Assembly: GCA_035479375.1 (NCBI GenBank)
Contig: DATIIT010000020.1
Coordinates: 1-64,000, forward strand
Source: PMNU01 sp035479375
GTDB taxonomy: Bacteria > Patescibacteriota > Saccharimonadia > Saccharimonadales > UBA4665
Reading direction: 5' to 3'
DNA: 64,000 nt
Part shown: one piece after another, positions 34,443 through 42,464 of the stretch
How the letters are laid out: the number at the start of each line of letters is the position of its first letter
Numbering within the stretch: position 1 is the first letter of the stretch
Made by a program: the position numbers and the translations under genes
Notes under the pieces: generated by a model
What the model was told of the DNA's origin: nothing
The model's database searches: none
Seen by the model: the letters and a program-made list of their open reading frames with translations, nothing else

Positions 34443-35147
34443 ATGTATAAACGCGTAGTCCTCAAAATCTCCGGCGAGCAATTGTCTGGGGAGCACGCCT
34501 CGGGCATTGACCCGGCCGTGGTGCATTACCTGGCCCAAGAATGTAAAAAAGTGGCCGAGGCTGGCTGCCAGCTGGTGCTGGTGGTGGGCGGCGGCAACAT
34601 GGTGCGCGGCGCCGAGGTGGCCGGCAACGGCATCAAGCGCGTCACCGCAGACCAAATGGGCATGCTCTCTGGCCTCATCAATGCCATGGGTGTCACCGAC
34701 ATCTTTGAAAGCGAGGGCGTGGCCACCCGCTGCATGAGTAACATTTACGCCCAGCAAGTTGCCGAAAGTTACACCTTCCGCCTGGCCGAAAAACACCTGG
34801 AGCGCGGCCGCGTGGTCGTGCTGGGCGGCGGCCTGGCCCGGCCCTACGTCACCCACGACACCGCGGCGGTCAGCTTTGCGCTGGAGCTGGGGGCAGACGT
34901 GGTCCTCAAAGCCACCAAGGTAGAGGGCGTCTTTAACAAAGACCCGGCCAAATTCCCGGACGCCCAGCTGCTGCCTAAAGTCTCCTACGCCGAGGCCGTG
35001 GCCAACGAGGCCATCAAGGTCATGGATAAAGCCGCGCTTGGCCTGGCCATGGAGCAGCACATGCCGGTTATTGTGCTCAACCCCATGGAGCCGGGCACCA
35101 TCCTAAAAGCCGTCCAGGGCGAGCCCGTGGGCAGCTTTATTTCCTAG
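34443..35147 (+). CDS. pyrH: UMP kinase
   Basis: A 234-residue bacterial UMP kinase of the amino-acid kinase fold: VVLKISGEQLSG, LVVGGGNMVRG, ADQMGMLSGLINAM, RVVVLGGGLARPYVTHDTAA and VFNKDP. Phosphorylates UMP to UDP. TACCCT lies 7 nt before the ATG, so it looks leaderless. Its stop codon overlaps that of the convergent NADAR gene in a shared CTAG. The usual neighbours tsf and frr are absent. Confidence 0.95.
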   Translation: MYKRVVLKISGEQLSGEHASGIDPAVVHYLAQECKKVAEAGCQLVLVVGGGNMVRGAEVAGNGIKRVTADQMGMLSGLINAMGVTDIFESEGVATRCMSNIYAQQVAESYTFRLAEKHLERGRVVVLGGGLARPYVTHDTAAVSFALELGADVVLKATKVEGVFNKDPAKFPDAQLLPKVSYAEAVANEAIKVMDKAALGLAMEQHMPVIVLNPMEPGTILKAVQGEPVGSFIS

Positions 35148-35638
35148 CCTTGCGTCTTTGCTATCCGGGGCAGCTGGCCGCGTACATCCATTAAAATGTG
35201 CCCCATGTGGTTGGCGCCCAGCCCGTCTTTGCCGCAGCCCCAGAAGTCGTCCCACGGCGAGTTTTCAACAATGGCTTTGGTGCCGGTGGCCAGCAGCGTC
35301 TCACGCACGTCTTGGTGCTGGGCGGCTTTGGCGCGTACTAGCTCGGCCATGAGGCCTACCTTTACCGCGTCCCAGTCGGCACGGCGTTTGGCTTTGTGGG
35401 TTTTGGCCAGCTGCAGCGCGGCAAATGGGCTGGGCGCGGCTAAGATTTGCGCCGCGACCTCTGGCTCGGCGTCTGCAAATTTGCGGAAGTGGAAGCCGTG
35501 CTCCACGGTGGCAAAGCGCTTGCCCCAGATCTCCACCTGGTGCGCGGACCAGTTGTTGAGCGGGTCAAAGGCGTGCGAGAAAAAGTACACCGCGTCCGGC
35601 GTCTCGTGCGATAACGCTTGCCGGGCGTCCGGGTACAC
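35144..35638 (-). CDS. NADAR-family protein (YbiA-like)
   Basis: A 164-residue NADAR domain: AVYFFSHAFDPLNNW at the N terminus, TVEHGFHFRKF with the Glu-His region, and SPWDDFWGCGKDGLGANHMG at the C terminus. Family members cleave N-glycosidic bonds of damaged riboflavin precursors or remove ADP-ribose from DNA guanines. The GTG start at 35638 shares one base with the stop of the DHH gene (TAGTG), so the two are translationally coupled. Confidence 0.85.
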   Translation of the reverse strand: MYPDARQALSHETPDAVYFFSHAFDPLNNWSAHQVEIWGKRFATVEHGFHFRKFADAEPEVAAQILAAPSPFAALQLAKTHKAKRRADWDAVKVGLMAELVRAKAAQHQDVRETLLATGTKAIVENSPWDDFWGCGKDGLGANHMGHILMDVRGQLPRIAKTQG

Positions 35639-36567
35639 TACTGCCCCCCGGCCTGCAGCGCGGCCATGACAATCTCTTTGCGCAGCCACAAGCGGTTGGC
35701 GGGCGCGATGTTGCCGCTAAAGCGTACGCCCAGCAGGTTGGCCAGCCAGTGCTGGATGGCGAGGTCGTCGCACACAAAATAACTGCGGTCGCCCTTGATG
35801 CTGACCACGTTCATGAACCACTGCGGCTTAATGCCCGCCACCACGCGCTTCACCGTGTCTAGGTGGTCGTTGATAATGCTTTGGGCGTCCCAAATGACGA
35901 TTTGCCCCACCGCGTACACGTCCGGGTGGCCGCGGAACTCAATGATCTTGGTGTCGTTTTTAACGGCCTCTTCCAGATTGCGTTCGATGCCATGCTGGCA
36001 GTCGGTAAAGTACGAGGCCGCCCAGCCTGCGGGCAGCTTGGCGATTTGCTCGAGGTCGCGGTACGCCTGGTGGTCGCGCGGGGTGGTGATGTGCGCCTGG
36101 AAATTGAGCGTGTTGTCCAGGATGCCAGCGGCCAGCAGCATGGCGGTGCGGGCGCTCATGGTATTGAGCAGGCCAGCGCGCGCCCAACGCTCGTAAATAA
36201 GCGTGCAGCAGGCGCCGATCACCTCAATTTGGGCGCGCTCGCCCAGGTATTGGCGCCAGTAGGCCTCAAAGCCGGGGTGGTGGTCGATGACTTCGGTGAG
36301 GCGCTGCGGGTTGACCATGGGGTCAAAGGCCTGCGGCTCAGAAACGTCCACCACACAAAAAGTATCGCCGGGCTTGGGGCGGTAGCCGATCTCTACCGGG
36401 GCGTTCAGGCGGCGCAGGCTTTCCGGGATGCTTTCGTTGAGCTTGGATGTGGTGGCGGCGCGGGCGTCCAACCCCTGGATGCGCAGCAGCTCGGCGTAGC
36501 CCACCATGGCGCCGTAGGCGTCAATATCTACGAACCGGTAGCAAGAGGTGATGATGTGCGGGTGCAT
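35638..36567 (-). CDS. DHH-family phosphoesterase, inorganic-pyrophosphatase-like
   Basis: A 309-residue DHH protein: the first motif is replaced by SCYRFVDIDAYGA, CVVDVSEPQ gives the second Asp, and LTEVIDHHPGF is the DHH signature (about residues 91-101). A DHHA2-type C-terminal domain follows (FMNVVSIKGDRSYFV, LWLRKEIV). It resembles family II Mn-dependent inorganic pyrophosphatases, but could act on small phosphoesters. TAAACT lies 6 nt before the ATG. Confidence 0.8.
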   Translation of the reverse strand: MHPHIITSCYRFVDIDAYGAMVGYAELLRIQGLDARAATTSKLNESIPESLRRLNAPVEIGYRPKPGDTFCVVDVSEPQAFDPMVNPQRLTEVIDHHPGFEAYWRQYLGERAQIEVIGACCTLIYERWARAGLLNTMSARTAMLLAAGILDNTLNFQAHITTPRDHQAYRDLEQIAKLPAGWAASYFTDCQHGIERNLEEAVKNDTKIIEFRGHPDVYAVGQIVIWDAQSIINDHLDTVKRVVAGIKPQWFMNVVSIKGDRSYFVCDDLAIQHWLANLLGVRFSGNIAPANRLWLRKEIVMAALQAGGQ

Positions 36568-36576
36568 GTAGCCAGT

Positions 36577-37395
36577 TTAGTGCCCACGCAGCACCAGCGC
36601 AACCGCACTGCCCGCAACCTGCAGCCCCAGGAAGATAATAAGCAGCACCACCAGTGGGTTTTTCCAAAAGTTGCTAGAGGCTGCGGCAGCGTGGTTGGCC
36701 TTGGCTGTCAGCTCCGGGTGCTTTTGCAAGTACAGCTTGTGCATGATGATGGCCGTGATGCTCAGCGTAGCGTCCACGATGCCGCAGGCGGCCAGCAGCC
36801 GGAAAAAGAAGTCGCCCAGGTGGTGCGGCTCCACAAAGATAACCGTGACGAGCATGCCCACCACAGCCGCCATGAAGAAGTAGTTGGCGGCCACCACCGT
36901 GTTTATGCGGGACTCAAAGCGCCGGATGCGGTACAGGACGTCGGCGTGCAGCGTGGCAAACAGCAGCACGCCGTACAGCATGTACATTTTTATGGCCAGC
37001 CAGGCGCCCAGGATGTGCCAGATGGCAAAGATAGACGTCACAAAGCTGGCGACGATGAGCGTAAACACGGCGTTGCCAAATAGCTCGATGCTGCGCCCGC
37101 CATCTTTTCTGCCCCGGTTTTCTGCCCCGGTAATGTAGCCCAGGCCAAACGCCGCGTGCAGCGCCACCATCGCGATGGTGGCCAGCGCCCGGCCTAAGGT
37201 GTCGCTAAACTTGCCCACCAGCACGGCCACCACGGCGATGCCCGCCGCTAGCACCAGGCAGCCGATCATTATTTGGAAAAATAGGCGTTTAAAGCGCTGC
37301 GTTCTGTCTAAGGATGCGGGCGGTTGCGGCGCCGCCATAGAGGGTTGCGGCGCGCTGGCGGCCGGCGGTTGCCCAAATTGGTGTTGGTTGTCCAT
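36577..37395 (-). CDS. Polytopic membrane protein, unknown
   Basis: A 272-residue protein with a Pro/Gln-rich cytoplasmic N terminus (about 35 residues) and seven hydrophobic segments, roughly at 40-60, 70-90, 108-128, 132-150, 168-188, 198-218 and 248-268. His and Asp residues around VEPHHLGDFFFR may be functional. Family not recognised. Confidence 0.7.
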   Translation of the reverse strand: MDNQHQFGQPPAASAPQPSMAAPQPPASLDRTQRFKRLFFQIMIGCLVLAAGIAVVAVLVGKFSDTLGRALATIAMVALHAAFGLGYITGAENRGRKDGGRSIELFGNAVFTLIVASFVTSIFAIWHILGAWLAIKMYMLYGVLLFATLHADVLYRIRRFESRINTVVAANYFFMAAVVGMLVTVIFVEPHHLGDFFFRLLAACGIVDATLSITAIIMHKLYLQKHPELTAKANHAAAASSNFWKNPLVVLLIIFLGLQVAGSAVALVLRGH

Positions 37396-37445
37396 ATGCT
37401 TAGTAAATCATACGCCCCAGGGCGCCAGCAATTACAAGTTCTACA

Positions 37446-37536
37446 TGGCGGAGAGGGAGGGATTCGAACCCTCGACAGAGTTGCCCCTGTACCCACTTTC
37501 CAGGCGAGCGCACTAGACCAACTATGCGACCTCTCC
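37446..37536 (-). tRNA. tRNA-Ser (GGA)
   Basis: Class II tRNA on the minus strand: acceptor GGAGAGG pairs with CCTCTCC, the anticodon loop is CTGGAAA with anticodon GGA, a long variable arm is present, and GGGTTCGAATCCC forms the T arm. Discriminator G, CCA encoded (37446-37448). TATAAT on the minus strand lies about 10 nt upstream. Confidence 0.94.
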
Positions 37537-37615
37537 GCGTGCCGGGTATTATACCGCAAAAACACAACAAAAACACCTTGCAGCCAGGAATGCCACCCAG
37601 GTACACTAAGAAAAG

Positions 37616-38506
37616 ATGGCCCTTATTGACCTGCAGGACGTTAGTAAACTGTATGGCTTCGGCGACGCGACCACATTGGCGCTGGACGAAGTCTCTTTAC
37701 AGATTGACGAGGGCGAGTTTGTGGCCGTGATGGGGCCCAGCGGCTGCGGCAAATCCACGCTTATGAATGTTATTGGCTTGCTGGACCGGCCGACGCACGG
37801 CGGCTACTCCCTGCGCACGAAACAGGTTGAGCTGCTCCGGCCGCGCCGCCGCGCCAAAATCCGGCGCGACACCATCGGCTTTGTGTTCCAGTTTTTTAAC
37901 CTGTTGCCGCGGCTGACGGTGGTAGAAAACGTGGCGCTCCCCCTGGCCTATAAGGGCATTGGCTCGCGCCGGCGCATGAAGCAGGCGCTTAACATGCTGG
38001 AGCGCGTCGGCCTCACCGGCAAAGAGTTTTTTTACCCGCGCCACCTAAGCGGCGGCCAGGCGCAGTGCGTGGCCATTGCCCGCGCGCTGGTCAATAACCC
38101 CAGCATTATTATCGCCGACGAGCCCACAGGCAACCTAGACAGCTCCGCGTCCCGCCTGGTCATGGAACTGCTCAGCGAAATCCACAAAACCGGCAACACC
38201 ATTTTGTTTGTGACACACAACCCAGAGCTCACCCGCTACGCCACCCGCGTGGTCTACATGCACGACGGCCAAGTGGTGCACGACGAGCAAACAGCCATCG
38301 GCGACATCGCCCCCACTGCCCGCAAAGTCATGTACACCATCCCGGTTAAGACCGAGGACGACGACCTGGCCGGCGTTTCCACGCTTATGAAGTCCACACC
38401 TGGCGGCGACAAAGCCGGAAAAGCGCGCACCCCAGCCAAAGCGGCAGCCAAAAAGCGTAAGGGCACCAAGCCGCGTAAGCGCGCCACCACGGGAGCCAAG
38501 AAATGA
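37616..38506 (+). CDS. MacB/LolD-type ABC transporter ATPase
   Basis: A 296-residue ATPase: Walker A GPSGCGKST (about 41-49), Q loop FVFQFFNLLP, signature HLSGGQAQCVAIARAL (Cys where the family usually has Arg), Walker B SIIIADEPTGNLDSS and switch His in FVTHNPE. The last 70 residues form an extra Lys/Ala-rich basic tail not typical of LolD. It couples by ATGA overlap to the permease gene. TACACT lies 8 nt before the ATG. Likely exports or extracts an envelope substrate. Confidence 0.9.
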   Translation: MALIDLQDVSKLYGFGDATTLALDEVSLQIDEGEFVAVMGPSGCGKSTLMNVIGLLDRPTHGGYSLRTKQVELLRPRRRAKIRRDTIGFVFQFFNLLPRLTVVENVALPLAYKGIGSRRRMKQALNMLERVGLTGKEFFYPRHLSGGQAQCVAIARALVNNPSIIIADEPTGNLDSSASRLVMELLSEIHKTGNTILFVTHNPELTRYATRVVYMHDGQVVHDEQTAIGDIAPTARKVMYTIPVKTEDDDLAGVSTLMKSTPGGDKAGKARTPAKAAAKKRKGTKPRKRATTGAKK

Positions 38507-39738
38507 GCGCCATGATGCGCGGCGACCTGCGCATGGCGCTCAGCGGCATTAAGGGCGCCAAGTGGCGCAGCGTGTTGACCATGCTGGGCGTGATTGTGGG
38601 CATTGTGGCCGTGGTGACGGTGGTGGGCATTGGCGATGGCGTGAAGCGCCAGGTAGCCGGCACGGTTGGCCACTACGGCAAAGACCTCATTATTGTTCGC
38701 CCCGGCCAGGTCACTGGCGGCGGCATGGTCTCTGCCAATAACAGCGACGTTTTGTTTGGCATGGGCAACACCAGCAGCCTCAGCGCGGACGACGTCGCTA
38801 CCACCCGCCGCACCCCCGGTGTTTCCCAGGTGGCGCCCTTGGGCGTGGTGCCGGGCACGCCGCAGGCCGACAGCAGAACAGCGCCCGGCGTGTTCGTGCT
38901 GGCTACTGGCCCAGACCTCCCGGCCATCCTCAAGCAAAATGTCGAGGAGGGCGATTTTTGGGGCGACGCCAGTGCCAACCGGAATTTCGCGGTCATCGGG
39001 CAGAAAGTGGCCGGGGCGTTGTTTGGCGAGCCGGTGCCGTTAGGCCGCACCTTCACCTTCCGCGGTGAGGAGTTCACCGTGCGCGGCGTTTTTGCCCAGT
39101 GGGTCAATGTGCCGTTCTCGCCTACGGCTAACTTTAATAACGCCATTTTCATCCCCTACCAGACGGCGGCGCGGGTGACCAACGGCACGGCCGGGCTGTA
39201 CGCTATCTTGGCCAAAACCGGCGACCCCAAAACTGAGCCGCAAGTGGCGGGCGCACTTACCGGGCGGCTGCAAAGCGCGCACGGCGGCCAAAAAGACTTC
39301 ACCGTGCTGGGGCCAAAAGACAGCGTCACGGCCAGTGCGCAGGTGGTGCACTTGCTGAGCGTGTGGATTTGGGCGGTGGCGGCTATCTCGCTGTTTATTG
39401 GCGGCGTGGGCATTATGAACATCATGCTGCTGAGCGTCACCGAGCGGATGCACGAAATTGGCGTGCGTAAGGCCATTGGCGCCACGGGGCGGCAGATTAT
39501 GGCGCAGTTTATGCTGGAGGCCACTGTTTTGAGCCTGGTGGGCGGCGTTATCGGCATTGCCTTGTCGCTGGCAAGCGTGGGCCTGCTGTATGCTTACACT
39601 AATTTGAAGCCGGTTATCTCCTGGGAGGCAGTGGGCATTGCCACGGCGGTGAGCTTGGTGATTGGCATTCTATTCGGCACGGCGCCGGCGCTGAAGGCGG
39701 CGCGCAAGGACCCTATCCAGGCGCTGCGGCACGAGTAA
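38503..39738 (+). CDS. MacB-type ABC permease
   Basis: A 411-residue permease: first membrane segment after AKWRSVLTMLGVIVGIVAV (about 20-40), a large MacB periplasmic-core domain (about 45-270), then the FtsX domain with three segments (about 285-310, 335-360 and 375-398), including GGVGIMNIMLLSVTER, EIGVRKAIGA and APALKAARKDPIQALRHE. Forms a transporter with the ATPase upstream; no periplasmic adaptor is present. Confidence 0.92.
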   Translation: MSAMMRGDLRMALSGIKGAKWRSVLTMLGVIVGIVAVVTVVGIGDGVKRQVAGTVGHYGKDLIIVRPGQVTGGGMVSANNSDVLFGMGNTSSLSADDVATTRRTPGVSQVAPLGVVPGTPQADSRTAPGVFVLATGPDLPAILKQNVEEGDFWGDASANRNFAVIGQKVAGALFGEPVPLGRTFTFRGEEFTVRGVFAQWVNVPFSPTANFNNAIFIPYQTAARVTNGTAGLYAILAKTGDPKTEPQVAGALTGRLQSAHGGQKDFTVLGPKDSVTASAQVVHLLSVWIWAVAAISLFIGGVGIMNIMLLSVTERMHEIGVRKAIGATGRQIMAQFMLEATVLSLVGGVIGIALSLASVGLLYAYTNLKPVISWEAVGIATAVSLVIGILFGTAPALKAARKDPIQALRHE

Positions 39739-39777
39739 ATTGGCAGCGCATGAACGCGCCCGGCCCGCCTTACACAC

Positions 39778-41151
39778 TTAAAACAACGAGTAAATCGCCG
39801 CCACCGCCGCAGCCAACATCAGCCCAAACACCAGCCAGCCAACAACAGTGGTGGCCTTTTTGTTTGCCCAGCCGCCCATCACCTTTTTGCTGCTGCTAAT
39901 ACGCACGATGAAGAAAATCACCACCGGCGAGACAATGGCGTTGCCAATGGCGGCATAAATGAGCGCCTTTATGGGGTCGAGTCCAATAAAGTTTATGCCC
40001 AGGCCCACCAGCATCGAGATAATAATAATCCCGTAGAACGCCTTGGCTTGGCCGAGGTCGCGGTACAGCCCTTCCTTCCAGCGCAAGGACTCGGCCAACG
40101 CGTAAGAGCTGGAGCCGGCCAGCACCGGTATAGCCAGCAATCCTGTGCCGATAATGCCGATGGCAAACAGAAAATACGTGGCGTTGCCGGCGAATGGCCT
40201 GAGCGCCTCGGCAGCTTGCGCGGCAGACGTGATCTCACGAATGCCGTGCGGGAACAAAATAGCACCAGTTGCCGCAATAATAAAGAACATTACTAAATTA
40301 CTTAAGAACATGCCGCTCCAGACGTCGATGCGCATCGCTTTGACGTCCGCGGCCTCGGTGTGGCGGCGGTCGTGCAGGGTCAGTTTACCCTCCAGTACCT
40401 GCTCTTCCACCTCTTGGCTGGTTTGCCAAAAGAACAGGTACGGCGAGATGGTGGTGCCCAAAATAGCGCACACCAGCAGAATCTCGTCCTTGTTCCAGGT
40501 AAGGTGTGGTATAAAGCCATGGCTGAGCACGGTGCCCCAATGCGGGTGCGCCAACACCGCGCTCAGGATGTAAGACAGGAGGATGAGCGCCAGCCATTTG
40601 AGGTATTTTGCATAGCGTACGTACGGGGTGAAGATTTGCAGCAGCAGGCTAAAAATCGCCAGCCCCACCACTAGCCAGCTAAAGTTTAAATGCGGGCTCA
40701 GCAGCTGCACGGCCTTGGCCATGGCGCCGAGGTCGGCACCGATGTTAAAGGCGTTGGCCGCGAACAGCAGCAGCGTGCACATGTACAGCACTTTTTTGCT
40801 GTAAAAGACGCGGATATTGCCGGCCAATCCCCTGCCCGTTACCAAGCCGATGCGGGCACACATCTCTTGCACTGTGGCCATGAGCGGCAGTGTCCACGGT
40901 GCCAGCCATAGCAGGTTAAAGCCAAACTGCGCCCCGGTTTGTGAGTAGGTGGCGATGCCAGACGGGTCGTCGTCTGACGCGCCGGTGGTCAGGCCGGGGC
41001 CGAGCATCAGCCAGTAGTCACGGCCTTTGCGGACAACGGGGTTGTTGGCGCTGGCCTCGCGCACCACCTGGGTCATCAACACTGCCCGCCCCAACATGGC
41101 AGCTGGTGCCTCTACCGTTTTGGTGATGATTTTATGTGATGTTGTGGGCAT
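39778..41151 (-). CDS. NRAMP-related divalent-metal transporter
   Basis: A 457-residue protein with about 11 membrane segments of the NRAMP fold. The first-helix motif is TGASDDDPSGIATYSQTGA, with the DPSG replacing the DPGN of canonical Mn/Fe transporters. The helix-6 motif is GTTISPYLFFWQTSQE, lacking the Ala-Met-Pro-His metal-binding Met. This matches the Nramp-related group that includes magnesium transporters rather than Mn/Fe types; specificity is inference. TACAAT is 18 nt before the ATG. Confidence 0.88.
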   Translation of the reverse strand: MPTTSHKIITKTVEAPAAMLGRAVLMTQVVREASANNPVVRKGRDYWLMLGPGLTTGASDDDPSGIATYSQTGAQFGFNLLWLAPWTLPLMATVQEMCARIGLVTGRGLAGNIRVFYSKKVLYMCTLLLFAANAFNIGADLGAMAKAVQLLSPHLNFSWLVVGLAIFSLLLQIFTPYVRYAKYLKWLALILLSYILSAVLAHPHWGTVLSHGFIPHLTWNKDEILLVCAILGTTISPYLFFWQTSQEVEEQVLEGKLTLHDRRHTEAADVKAMRIDVWSGMFLSNLVMFFIIAATGAILFPHGIREITSAAQAAEALRPFAGNATYFLFAIGIIGTGLLAIPVLAGSSSYALAESLRWKEGLYRDLGQAKAFYGIIIISMLVGLGINFIGLDPIKALIYAAIGNAIVSPVVIFFIVRISSSKKVMGGWANKKATTVVGWLVFGLMLAAAVAAIYSLF

Positions 41152-41218
41152 TACAGCTCGCTTGCCCTTATTGTAGCAGAAACGTAAGCGCCACGGGAGG
41201 AGGTATTGCAGTTTATGT

Positions 41219-41234
41219 AACTATAGTTTATAAT
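41219..41234 (+). promoter_or_regulatory. Promoter with adjacent palindrome
   Basis: AACTATAGTT (41219-41228) is a perfect 10-bp palindrome directly before TATAAT (41229-41234), which serves ATG 41243 with an 8-nt spacer. It may be an operator or simply the AT-rich core of the promoter. Confidence 0.35.
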
Positions 41235-41242
41235 AATTTACT

Positions 41243-41818
41243 ATGTTGTTTAGTAAAGGCCCTCGATATCCTAAGGACTGTGGCTTGCAGGCCATTCGTC
41301 AAAACATCCAGGAAGTTACTCAAGTAGAACGGGTCACGATACCTATCCACAAGGGTCTCGTGACAAAGCATACATATAGTGAGGGTCTCGACACCGAAAG
41401 ATATGAGTTTGAGGGTGGTCGTTATCGCGTAGAACAGAGAGAGGTAACGGTTCCCCGACACGTGGCAACGCTTGCGTGCCATAGGTTGCGGCAAAAAGGT
41501 TTGGATCCTGTAGCGGCCGTAAGCGCTAGAGACGCTGACCAAGCGACGAGCCAGGTTCGTGCCGCCATGGCTGACCTGCACTGCGGCACATGCCCGTACA
41601 AGGGTATGGGTGAACTCGAAGCCGCCGAATACGACCTGCGAGTAGCTGACGCCCGGCTCCTGACCGTACGGGCCACCGCCCAAACGGCCGAAATCGAAGC
41701 ACGCCTGGCATCCTTGCGCCAAAGCGCCAATGCGCAGCCGACGGCTGCCGGCGAATTGCCCGTAACTCCACTGCAGCCAGCCTTGCCTCCTGCCCCATAT
41801 CCTGGCGGCATTGCCTAA
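41243..41818 (+). CDS. Hypothetical protein with CxxC motif
   Basis: A 191-residue protein: N-terminal half with no known motif, LHCGTCPYKG (CxxC, about residues 112-121), then a predicted coiled coil (GMGELEAAEYDLRVADARLL to ARLASLRQS) and a Pro-rich tail. The 5' half is AT-rich, the 3' half GC-rich, which could reflect a fusion. Function unknown. Confidence 0.6.
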   Translation: MLFSKGPRYPKDCGLQAIRQNIQEVTQVERVTIPIHKGLVTKHTYSEGLDTERYEFEGGRYRVEQREVTVPRHVATLACHRLRQKGLDPVAAVSARDADQATSQVRAAMADLHCGTCPYKGMGELEAAEYDLRVADARLLTVRATAQTAEIEARLASLRQSANAQPTAAGELPVTPLQPALPPAPYPGGIA

Positions 41819-41834
41819 GCCCGGCCAGGGTTCC

Positions 41835-42449
41835 CTATAAGTGCAAATGCTGCCCGTAATAGTACCAAAAGTGCTTCAAAATAAGCGCCGCAATCACCAG
41901 CAGCCACAGCACTAAAATATCTAGGTGGTGCCGCCGCGCAAACCACGCCGCCTTTTGCCACGCGCCCTTCACCTTAATGTTGCCAGCCTGGATGTTGTAA
42001 TGCAGCGTGTACCAGAACAGCGTAATGGTCATCACCCACACCACCATGCAGTAGGGGCACAACGCGTGGATGCGGTAGACGCTTTGGAAAAACAGCCAGT
42101 GCACAAAGCCTAGGCCAAAAATAGTGCCGGCTTGCAGCCCCAGCCAAAACCAGCGCTTAAACTTGGCACCGGCCAGCATCCCCATACCAATGGTGATCAC
42201 CACCGAGAACCCGGCAATGCCCAAAAACGGGTTGGGGAACCCAAAGGCGTTGGCCTGTTTGGAGGCCATGACTGAGCCGCAACTAATGACCGGGTTCAGG
42301 TCGCAGTTGGGCCGGAATGACGGGTTTTTGAGCAGCTCCACTTTGTCGTACATAATAATGAGCGAGCACGCCAGGGCGATAACGCCGCAAACCACCAAAA
42401 TCCAGGGCATTGCCTGGCGCAAGGTTACCTTTTTGGTGAAGATTTTCAT
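41835..42449 (-). CDS. Vitamin K epoxide reductase family protein
   Basis: A 204-residue VKOR domain with five membrane segments. Cys pairs CDLNPVISC and CPYC (in IHALCPYCMVVWV) are the loop and active-site cysteines that reoxidise a thiol oxidase, making disulfide bonds outside the membrane. No thioredoxin domain is fused and no DsbA-like gene is visible in the window. TATACT lies 7 nt before the ATG. The marP-like gene lies 15 bp upstream on the same strand. Confidence 0.92.
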   Translation of the reverse strand: MKIFTKKVTLRQAMPWILVVCGVIALACSLIIMYDKVELLKNPSFRPNCDLNPVISCGSVMASKQANAFGFPNPFLGIAGFSVVITIGMGMLAGAKFKRWFWLGLQAGTIFGLGFVHWLFFQSVYRIHALCPYCMVVWVMTITLFWYTLHYNIQAGNIKVKGAWQKAAWFARRHHLDILVLWLLVIAALILKHFWYYYGQHLHL

Positions 42450-42464
42450 ATTTTCTAGTATACC

